Source of the DNA: Naganishia liquefaciens
Taxonomy: Eukaryota > Basidiomycota > Tremellomycetes > Filobasidiales > Filobasidiaceae
Direction: 5' to 3'
Assembly: GCA_013423385.1 (NCBI GenBank)
Contig: BLZA01000019.1
Coordinates: 558,001 to 622,000 of the forward strand
DNA: 64,000 nucleotides
Every line of letters starts with the position of its first letter. Position 1 is the stretch's first letter. Position numbers and translations under genes: made by a program. A model generated the notes under the pieces. It did no database searches. It worked only from the letters and a program-made list of their open reading frames with translations, and was not told the origin of the DNA. This document shows positions 55,255 through 64,000 of this stretch, in pieces.

Positions 55255-57541
55255 ATGGTTCGATGCTCGACATTATTGCTAGTCAGCGGACTCGGTCTAA
55301 GTAGTGCGATGGCACAGTCTTACAAGATCGCAAAACGATACGTCGGACAAAGCTTTGCCGATGAGTTTGGTAAGCTCTCTGGCTCGCGAGCTGTCATATA
55401 CGCACTGATCTCGTCTCGCGATCAGACTACTTTACCAAGGACGACCCGACGAGTACGTGTCTTAAATGATTGACTGTAGCTCACAAACTGATCTTTGGAC
55501 TGCATCCAGATGGATACGTGAAGTGGGCATCATGTGTCGTAGATTCATCCGCAGAATGCTAAATTCAAGCTCGCATTGCTGCTCAACAGTTATGTTTCGC
55601 TCGAGGAGGCGACCAGTAAAGGAATGGTTTCCTGTAAGCATTCATGAAACAGTTCGCGTGCAACCAAGTGCCTCATGGTGAAAACTTTAGATAATGGATC
55701 CAAATTTACAATGGGTGTTGAAGCCACGTCGACCGCAACAGGACGGGGCCGAGACAGCGTTCGAATAACCAGCAAAGCCAAGTTCAACGATGTAGGTCGA
55801 CTCAGGTAATTCTTACGACGCTTGAAGCTGATAACAATCTTACAAAACAGGGCATCTATATTCTCGATCTGGAGCACATGCCTGTGGGATGTGGTACTGT
55901 CAGTAGACGGGCAAAGGGCAATTGTCGTGAACGAATCTAATGATTGACTGCAAAGTGGCCCGCATACTGGACGACAACTGTGCGTACAGGATTTTGGCCA
56001 GACACGACTTCGTGCTCGCAGCGCTGACGAATTCTCTGATCCCGCAGGAACATCATTGGCCCCGCGGCGGCGAAATCGATATCTTGGAGGGCGCCAACGC
56101 ACTGCCTGTAATCAACTCAACCGCATGGACTGCGACGACTAACCTGAAATCACCGACACTCAACACCCTGCCTCCCAATGCTGACACGTCGTAGGTCTCC
56201 CAGCCTCAAGAACTTGTCCCAAACGCACTGCGGCTAATGAATGTTCCGACTCATAGGTCTTTGCACACAAATCCGAAATGTGTGATTTCGTCCTCTACTA
56301 TGACTGGCACGATCAAGACGAATACATGTGACGCCAAGCTCAATAACAACGCTGGCTGCGGGATACTCTACTCGAATGCATCGGCGCCATCAATTGGACT
56401 GCAACTGAATCAGCAAAACGGGGGATGGTATGCCATGTGGCGAGACGTGCAAGGGTTGGTTTCATCCCCCAACGGCAAGTGCCTCGCTGAGCTCGATCGC
56501 ACAGATCGGGAGGTATCTACATTTGGTTCTGGGGTCGAAATGTCGCCGGGGTGCCGGACGAGATTCGTGTTAGTCAGCCTCAAAGACAGAGTGTAAATGT
56601 AAAATCCTGACGAAACGGCTTGCAGGACGGCAGTTTCACCGGAGACATCTCGGCAGCCAACTGGGGCGTTCCCGGTTAGTGGAGCGCTTGCGATACTGAA
56701 CCTTCTGCTGAATCCCGCCTGTGGAGAGAACAGCCGCAAACTTCACTATTCCTGACTGCAAGAAAGATTTCAACGATCACGTTATCACTTTCAATATCGC
56801 TCTGTGTGGAGACTAGTATGTTCCTGAAGATATCATCCCGAGAGACCGTTTCTCACCGTTTTCCCGCTTCCAGCACCACATCCACGTACTCAGCCACCGG
56901 CTGTCCCGGCACGTGCGCGAGCTTTGTGATGAACAATCCTCTGGCTTTCGCGGACGCCTACTTCGAGTTGAATTCCTTGCGCGTGTTCACGGCTACCGGT
57001 CAAATCGCCTCAATGGCAGGACCTGAAGGACTCGGTGCTGGAGCTATCGCTGGCATTGTCGTTGGCGCGGTTGCAGCACTTGTGGTCGCTGGCGGAGTGT
57101 GGTGGTTCCTGCGAAGGAGGCGGCAAGCGTGAGTTTTCAATGAGCTGCTTGAGCTGAGCGTATTTTGACGATGACCTTCTTTTCTTCAGTAAAACGTCAC
57201 CTGAAGCGTTGAATCTCGCTGCGCGAAGGCGACACGATGAATCCGGCGGCTCTGTGATCTCCACAGCAAGCGGCAGCGAGTCAGATAAGGCGGATGCGCC
57301 ATACCCCGTTGGAGTTCTTTTGCCGGGAGAGACCCCTACCCCGCGAAAGAGCGCTCCTGCTTCGAAGTCGAGGAACGCAGGTTCTTCAAAAGCTCAGGGT
57401 CGTCCCGTTGGATCGTCCGCAAGCGGATCACGCCGGCCATCCCGAGCGCCACCCGTACCATCTGCAGCTCCTTCACCTGCATTTGCGTTGACCGCTGATG
57501 AAGCTAAAAAGGCCAAGTTCAGACCAGGATGGGCTGTCTGA
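55255..57541 (+). CDS. GH16 endo-beta-glucanase-like protein, membrane-anchored
   Basis: Fourteen exons (55255-55369, 55426-55452, 55510-55522, 55590-55633, 55691-55791, 55851-55898, 55956-55979, 56048-56190, 56257-56454, 56505-56568, 56626-56674, 56734-56815, 56874-57128, 57190-57541) give 504 residues. It starts with a signal peptide (…LLLVSGLGLSSAMA), then a glycoside hydrolase family 16 fold: DYFTKDDPT, GYVNYVS, GCGTWPAYW, the catalytic EIDILEG, GGIYIWFWGRN, and ALCGDY. After the catalytic part comes one membrane helix (GAIAGIVVGAVAALVVAGGVWWF), RRRRQA, and a ~110-residue disordered cytosolic tail. Such enzymes cut or transfer beta-1,3/1,4-glucans of the wall. The donor near 56454 (GTTGGT) is weak and shifts by a few bases are possible. 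A membrane-tethered GH16 with a cytosolic tail is unusual compared with plain secreted laminarinases. Confidence 0.85.
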
Positions 57542-57694
57542 AGCCTTAGAATTATGCTCTGTCTGATTATAGAGCCCATCGTGTAACTACCTATTTTTAC
57601 AACATAGTCGCCGCACTAGTCATTATCTGTTATCAGCTTCACTGAGATCCCGCTTCAAGGTTCGGTGGGATACTACTGAAACGCACGGAATGCA

Positions 57695-60600
57695 TTACAA
57701 ATAACTGTACAGTATATATACCTTGATGAAATGGAACGTGCGTGTGATCAAAAGCCGCTGGACATCTTGACGCCTTCCCCCATCCGTGTCTAAGATACGG
57801 CCAATCAAGAAGGGTACAAATCTCTTCAATACAGTCGAACTCACGAAGACCCTGGCACTTTGCAACATTTGCTTAAAATCCATTCCAGCAAACTTGTTCC
57901 AGCTACCCGGTGGCGGAGCTGTTGATGCTTCGTTGTCATTCTTGCCAGTGTTGGAAACTGAGGGATCGCTTGCCAGTATGTTGTAGAGGGCTTGCGCGAG
58001 CCAGTAGAAAGGAAGAGCCTCTGATCGTTTTGTCAAGACATTTAGCCGAAATCGTATACCAATAGGATTTACGAACCTTCATAGAAGAGCGTTTTGCCGT
58101 GTTGCCTGGTATGTAATTCGTCGTACTCGGCCACAAGCGACCTTGGGCTTTCGGCGGGCAACGTAGCAGAATCGCCGGTCCCAGATCGAGAAGGGAAAAT
58201 TGTCGAAGAGGTCGCGGAGACGCTGGTGGCTGGTGAGGTCTTATCAGTGGAGCCGCTGGAACCAGGAGCCGGCGCAAAGCAGAAGTTGTCGAAATCCCAG
58301 CCTTGTCGCCACTGAAAGTGGTGCATGATTAGCATATATCTATTGACGCCATACATTGCGGTTCAAGAAACATACCCTCTTCAAAGCCACTCCGAAACGT
58401 GTAACCATCTCAAACATCGTGAGCTTTCGGTCATCTGGATTGTCGAAAGACTTTGCCCATGTCTGCACTGCGGAATCCTCCGCTCGGACTTGCGCCTGTC
58501 CCAGTTGCATAAGAGCCCTCAATAGACTGATGACCATCACGAGCCGGCCGAATGGCCCGAAGTCGTGGCAGACCAAGGCTGATACCTCCTTGAAACTTTC
58601 GCGATGAGCTGCATGAGTATCCTGACCGGGTCGCAGCTGGAAATGCATTCGCATGACTTGTTCCAGCGTGGCTGAACGGTACGTCGTCAAAGCGAATCGC
58701 CAGTCCCCGGCCGATCGAGCTTGCCAAACACTGTCGGGTGCTGGCAGTGGTACGCATGTGACTTCGTCAAAAGATATGCTGGGTGGAACTCCCATTTCCA
58801 AGCATGACAAACTGTCATAGAAGAACAGCATCCAGATGACCCGACGGACAGTTTCTTGTTTGATCCATTCGCACCAATGGCTTTCGGCATCTCTGGTTGA
58901 TCCCGGTTGAGGAGCGGCATATATCTGCATGTGCGGATGATACGGCGCGAAGACTTTAATATTTCTAGCCATCTGTTCAGGAATAATCAACGATCTGCCC
59001 CATTTCATGGGATTGCAAGACATACAGGAACGATGTAGGCGAGCTTGACATAACCCATTGCCCTCTGTTCCGCAGAAGGACTCAGCAACAGGGGCGTGGC
59101 ATATATCAATAGAGCCTGCAAAATGGTAATGAGTGAATAGCAGTATGTGTGGACGATCGGGATCCTACCTGGATGATGCCCAAGGAAACTTCATCGAGCT
59201 TGCTCTTTTGAGGATTTGAAGGGTCAATTAACTGAAAATGTTGGCTCAGAAAATCAGCTGTATTAGCAATCGATGCAGAGCAAGACTGACGCTGTGCATC
59301 ATCGCTGTCTTTTCAGTCACGATGAGCTAGACAGGGATCGAAATCAGCTCAGCCTGATATCATGACCTGTGAACCTCTTGCCTTTTTTCTGTATTCGAAG
59401 TCCCGCTGTTCCATAGGCGTGTCTTCGATTTCTTCCACGGTGCAAGTAGTGGCATCCGGCGAGATGACGCCCATTCCCTTGAGCCATTCTTGCTGATCCA
59501 GCATACAGACATGCGAGAAATTGTCTTTAGTCTTAATAATCATCTGGTGGTCTGCGGCTATAGGCGAATGCCATGGACTTCCGACCATGCAGAGAGCGAA
59601 GCCGACCGAGGGCGCAACTTCACTCAGGCGGAATGTCGGGATGTGGACGATGGGCACATGTACGATGAGTTGAGATATCGTCTGTTTAGCCACACGTGCG
59701 AGCGTCGACAATGAAGGCATCCTCCATTGCGGCACGCTGTAGCAGCCAAGCATGCGTTCCTTGGGTAAGCTAGACGCCAAATTGCATCAGAGTTCAACAA
59801 CCGCCTGACCGCCAAATATGTCACTTACTAGAACCGATCCGTGGGATCCAGGTCCTTGCCTATACGTTGATGTATATCTGACGAGAATATTCTCAGTAAA
59901 GGCCGTTCGGCGTTTACGTTGTTGTGTGCTGGAACAGAGCCGGGTAAATGCGACCAGCCTTCTGGGTCGGATTCCGTGAGATCGTCTTCCGTAGATATCA
60001 TCCCGTTTGCCCATAACGCGCTGATATCGAAGGGCGAGGCTGCACCCGGTACCAAAGGGCATGCAAAGGGATCCTTCGGATAGAGCTGGTGAATCAACGT
60101 TTACTGCTGTCGGTGGGAAACAAACTCACCCAACTTTCGGATGGGGTCATGGCGGATGGTTTCTCATTCATTGTCAAGCCGGGTGAGACAACATTCCCGA
60201 TGCTATTGAAAGATGTGTTGAGAAGCGTCGTATGCGTGACGATGTTGCGGTCTGGGAAATGCTCTGCATTGTTTTGTGACTGTTGGGAGTGATCGATGGA
60301 AACACGTCTCGCAACATCGTCAAATGGATCAGAGGCTTCCGGTATGCCATCAGACCTTGTTGCGATAGCCCCGTCCAGTTCTGAATCTGCATGGTAAGGT
60401 ACTCCTGTGGGCTGTAAGCCAGAATCGATCATGCCGTCATTGAGAGGGAGAGAACCAGACCTCGTGGGGCCGACGTGGCCATAAGCCATTGATAACAACG
60501 CAGCTGCATGCTCTATCCCATGTGGTGAGAGCTCTGTATCCTGTTGTCCAAGAGCAGATGTTGGTTGCGTCGGCCCTGAGGAAATAGCTTGAGCGGAAGA

Positions 60601-61670
60601 CATGGCTTCGAGAGCGGACAAGCGCGGATCCGAAGATCGCACGTAGCTGTGTTCACCATTTCTGCCCGAGTATCGATGATCGTTTCCACTCTGGGTAGTG
60701 CTGAAATCAGAGCCTTTCCCGTCTTCTCCAGGAATGGCGAGAGAACCTCGATGTGATGCAGATCCATCGGTATACCCGGCCCGATCGCTATCGAAGCTCA
60801 TACTGAGGCGCGGGTCAAGATGAGGCATGGCGTCGTGAGGGGAAGGATTTGAGCCGGAAGCGTTCCCCGCTTGTCCTTGTAAACCCATATCCCCAGCCTC
60901 AGCTCCATGGCCTTGCGTAAGTCTCTGGTAATCCGCCAGAGAAGTTGACGATGCCGGGTTAAACTGACCCGTTCCACTGACATGATAACCAAGACTATGG
61001 TCCGGGTTCATGCGATTGTACCCAAGGTCCCATGGACTCCCGCTTCCAAAGCCAGAAGCACCATTGACCAATCCCGCACTGAGAAGTCCGGGCATTCCAT
61101 AGGGGAAATTGAGCGATCTGATGTCCATCGGCCCACCCGAGCTATCCAAGGGGATCCCATAAGGTAGTCTCGAAGATTCGGCATCCGGGTGGTACTCTCC
61201 AGGCTGTCCAGTATTTTGTCGTAATCGCTGGACATCTCGGGCGTTAGCTGATGGGGATCCCGAAGCCGAGCGTTTTATGCCCCGTTTGGATGAGCCTGCG
61301 CCTTGACTCTTTCGACGGCTGGCTGCATCGGGGTCCATGGCGGTATCATTCGCGCCTTCTCCTGCTGCATATTCTTCCGGATGACAGCGCCGTTTGTGTC
61401 GCAGCAGTACATCACTGAGGATTGCGTTAACACAGTAGCCATTGCAAGCCGTTCTGCCTTACCTTCTCGCAAACGATTTCACACACATTGTGCATTTGAA
61501 GGGCTTGTCGGCATTGTCTGGAGGGCTGATATAAGCGCCTTGTTACGGTGCAGTCTTTGATACATACGCGTTCTCTGATGTCTTCGCAGATACTCTAGTC
61601 GACTATACGTTTGTCCGCATTCGCAGGGAAAGACTTCCTTGGGTACACCCGGTTGAGGCGTGCGTGTCAT
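57695..61670 (-). CDS. C2H2 zinc-finger regulator with Fungal_trans domain
   Basis: Eleven exons on the minus strand (61670-61568, 61517-61463, 61414-60130, 60085-59829, 59769-59367, 59326-59291, 59231-59169, 59115-59026, 58972-58376, 58311-58077, 58020-57695) give 1149 residues. Two C2H2 fingers sit at the N terminus: FPCECGQTYSRLEYLRRHQRTH and, after an intron, FKCTMCVKSFARSDVLLRHKRRCH; each has the Cys and His spacing intact. A Ser/Gly/Asp-rich linker of ~400 residues follows. The C-terminal half matches Fungal_trans (PF04082): an IVHIPTF segment, LLIYATPLLL, and ETVRRVIWMLFFYDSL. This pairing is typical of fungal regulators of metabolism such as AmdX/Ace-like proteins; targets are unknown. 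The start at 61670 is the first ATG; upstream frame is open to a stop at ~61819 but has no Met. The last intron is uncertain: reading through gives KVYILYSYL. Confidence 0.85.
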
Positions 61671-62483
61671 TTGTGAATCACGCGGTGCTCGCTTCACGCC
61701 ACTGCCGTCAGTCGAAGAAGGTTGAGACGACCCGGAGGGCAAGGCTGGTGGCGAAGTGGTCGAATGAAGACTCCAGAGTTCACGGTCGAACTTTAGGGAT
61801 AACGATGTCTTTGAATCCTAGCCGACGGTGTGGAGGCCTATGGGCAGTCGGGTGGAGGCGTACGTAGGAAACGGAACAAAAACGAAGTCGTTCAGGGAGA
61901 TTCCGAAGTCGTTGAAGGAGATTGGAGTCAGTGGGCTGTACTTGACCTTGGGTGTTTTTTGTGCGTTGTCGACTCTCGTCTTACTGGTTGTGAGATACTG
62001 AGGGGTCGAGCTTGGCGCAGAAAACGCCCTGGAACAGTTGCTCGTCCTGCATGACCAACCTCTCTGAGGAGAATCACGGGCGACTCGCTCGGTGCGCCCG
62101 CGCCAAATTCGAGGCGGCTCCTGGGCTATGGGCTCCTGGCTTGACCCCAGACCACCGCCATCGCCATTCTCGATCCCATGAGGGGATATCTTCACGGCAA
62201 ATCGGCTCACGCGCACCTTGACTTTTCAACATCGTATTGGCGCATTGAAGGTGTGGGGCATAAAGCCATCTCTGAATAGACAGCTTCACCGCAGGCCAAA
62301 ATCCCTGGTCGCGAGTTTCAGTGAACGCAGCTGGAATAGCGAGATATGAATATTCGAAGGATCTCAAGATTCCAGCGACTATCCACACTGTCGAGGTCTA
62401 CTGACCATCCGCAAAGAACAATATGTATATTAATACTTTCGCCATTACAGTCAACACAAATCAACTTCAACGATTCCACCACC
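61671..62483. other. 0.8-kb intergenic region
   Basis: A minus-strand frame of 130 codons (61818-62216) lacks a Met and resembles nothing. It is probably the long leader or promoter of the zinc-finger gene, and the 3' flank of the transporter. Confidence 0.5.
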
Positions 62484-64000
62484 TTATGCCGGCGCTCCCA
62501 TTTTGATCCCCATCTTCTTCACGTTTACTCGCTTTATCAATATGGCTGAAAGACCCGTAAGAATACCAGCGGGTATAGCCATCGTGTACACATTGCGGAG
62601 ACTCTGAAAGCGGCAAGGCAAAAAGTTCAGGCAGGAGGTGAGTTTGATGGGATATATATCCGTTTGTTTAGCTACGGCTCGCTTACCTTGACATAGGCAT
62701 CAATGACTTCCGGACGAATGTCACCAGGTAGCGTCTTGATCACTTCAACGCTCGTCTTGATCGCGCGAATCGTGGTAGCATCAAGGCCGAGAGGAGCAAT
62801 GAACTTGCTCAACCCGTTCGTAAGGATGACCTGTGCAATGGCTATCCCAATAACGGAGCCGAGCAACTGAATGCACGATGCGATTCCCGTAGCTATAGCA
62901 TAGGAAAATGGATCAGTTGTTAGGACGTCCGATATTGGGCCGAGGCGGATCCGCTTACCCTGAGGCAGCAGGGCGGGTCTTTTGTGACTAGCAGAAACGA
63001 GCAGCGGGAAGACGATAAAACTCCAGTTTCTCAACGATGGTCGTTTCACGTACTATATCGCATTCAAGGAAATCATCGGCGATTGGATGGCAAATCCACA
63101 CCCGGCGCCAACGAGGACCTGCATATCATAACGATTAGCTCCACTTAAGTCGAGTATCAATTGATTCACGACATACCTGATATCCTGACAGTTTAGCTGT
63201 GCTAGTCTGTGCCTCGATAGTCAGGAAAAGTCCTCCTCCAATCGGGATGAGAATCATCGGAAGGATGACCAAAGGATACCTGCAGAGTCCAAAGCTTCAG
63301 TTTGCAGTTCACGGAGATTTATAACAGTGGTCGCACCAGTACTCTCCGGTCAGGCCTGTGATGGCTCCACTTATGATGCTGCAAGCCACAACAGTCATCA
63401 TGAATGGCAAAATCTTGATTCCACTCTTGGTCGCCGAAGCGCCATCCACAGCTTGATATTGTAATGGTAGATCTGAAGAACGAAAGTCGTCTCAGCGGGC
63501 GAGGTACAATATCATGGGCTAAGGATCATGTCACTCACAGTATGCAATCTGCAATGCCACCAGCAGAAATGTGTGACTTAAGAGAAGGTTTGACAAACAA
63601 TTCACTTGTCGTACCGAGATGAGCACCGAGAACATGAAGAAGAGAACCAGTGAAGCGCCAACAACAGATCTAGAGATAGAGTGTCAGAGGCTGTTTGAGA
63701 TTGAACTCCAGAAACAGCGGTATACCTGTCTTTCAGCAGGAACAGCGGTAGCAGGGCCTTCTTGCCCATGTGGCGAGACCAGAGAACAAAGATCTGGAAC
63801 CGCGAGAGGTAAGATTGTCTTCCAGACAATGACAAAAGCCTCCAGCATGAAATGACTTACTGGCAACAACACTCCGAAGACGCAGAAGCACGCGATAACG
63901 CCAGCATCTTTCCAAGGACGTGTGTTTCCGCCCCAGCTCAAGGCCAAGATTAAACAGGTGGTGAGGCCGATGAAGAGGAAGCCGCCAAACCAGTCGAGCG
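62484..64000 (-). CDS. MFS transporter (14-TM, DHA2-like), C-terminal part
   Basis: The gene enters from the right edge on the minus strand. About ten exons can be joined between 64000 and 62484. In order: LDWFGGFLFIGLTTCLILALSWGG, IFVLWSRHMGKKALLPLFLLKDR, VVGASLVLFFMFSVL, YYLPLQYQAVDGASATKSGIKILPF, GLTGEYWYPLVILPMILIPIGGG, QVLVGAGCGFAIQ, ATGIASCIQLLGSVIGIAIAQVI, and the end SLRNVYTMAIPAGILTGL then a basic tail KRVNVKKMGIKM. This is the second half of a 14-helix drug:proton antiporter-type MFS protein (YLPLYFQ...GA-like and SGV-like motifs present). Introns are canonical, e.g. GTAAGT, GTATGT, GTACGT and GTAAGC donors. The substrate is unknown. It differs clearly from the Vba/Fnx-type transporter at 16947-19488. 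Confidence 0.87.

Noticed and set aside
61818-62216. Upstream minus-strand frame as a first exon of the C2H2 regulator
   Set aside because: It lacks any ATG, and the only in-phase join would need a 36-nt intron with a GTCGGC donor. The ATG at 61670 is simpler.
1-64000. Search for transposons, virus-derived elements, CRISPR-like arrays, rRNA and spliceosomal RNAs
   Set aside because: No terminal repeats, integrase or reverse transcriptase motifs, regular repeat-spacer arrays or U-snRNA core sequences were seen on reading both strands; low-copy degraded remnants cannot be excluded without a search.

Overview
This is nuclear DNA of a fungus, most likely a basidiomycete yeast of the Tremellomycetes type. 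That placement is inferred, not proven: almost every gene is cut by many short introns (mostly 45-70 nt, GTRAGT/GTATGT donors, CTRAY-like branch points, YAG acceptors), base composition is moderately GC-rich, genes lie close together on both strands, and the gene set (KEI1, OPY2, IML2, Fungal_trans and Fungal_trans_2 regulators, a CRP1-like CBM48 protein) is fungal. I modelled about 140 introns by joining reading frames. Exon sums are multiples of three for every complete gene, and recognised proteins read through in one frame. No virus-derived element, transposon, CRISPR array or rRNA was seen.

Layout. 1-2653 (+): 3' part of a Fungal_trans_2 regulator with a polyglutamine linker. 3002-6699 (+): IML2/TTC39-like TPR protein. 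7053-10319 (+): CBM48 (AMPK1_CBM) protein like Crp1/Mdg1 with a long disordered tail. 10786-11397 (+): small membrane-anchored protein. 11875-13644 (+): SEC61 alpha. 14044-16646 (+): coilin-like protein. 16947-19488 (+): vacuolar-type MFS transporter. 19537-20976 (-): NSRP1-like splicing protein. 22216-24237 (-): proteasome ATPase RPT3, head-to-head with 24514-25640 (+) elongation factor ELF1. 25817-26920 (-): secreted, probably GPI-anchored protein. 27797-27884 (-): tRNA-Lys(UUU) with intron. 28911-30444 (+): DXD glycosyltransferase. 30961-32042 (+): KEI1. 32677-34791 (+): disordered Ser/Pro-rich protein. 35087-38768 (+): MCM4, tail-to-tail with 39021-40443 (-) PRO2. 40722-42915 (-): PPR-like mitochondrial protein, head-to-head with 43272-44256 (+) peptidyl-tRNA hydrolase. 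44652-47027 (-): Gln-rich protein, head-to-head with 47185-48385 (+) WKF-domain protein. 48691-49158 (-): tiny four-exon gene. 49527-51546 (-): OPY2, head-to-head with 51919-53845 (+) phosphoglucomutase. 54520-54762 (+): tentative small gene. 55255-57541 (+): GH16 glucanase with a membrane tail. 57695-61670 (-): two-finger C2H2/Fungal_trans regulator. 62484-64000 (-): C-terminal part of an MFS transporter.

This is an ordinary housekeeping region, not a dedicated cluster. Themes recur: secretory pathway and cell surface (SEC61, KEI1, the glycosyltransferase, GH16, OPY2, GPI protein), mRNA and nuclear-body biology (coilin, NSRP1, ELF1), mitochondrial gene expression (PPR-like and Pth on one shared promoter), and replication (MCM4, whose promoter carries three MluI boxes). 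The least ordinary items are the coilin-like gene, a phosphoglucomutase start codon split by an intron, five GC-AG introns that all begin GCAAGT, several micro-exons of 8-13 nt, and a four-exon gene encoding only about 96 residues.
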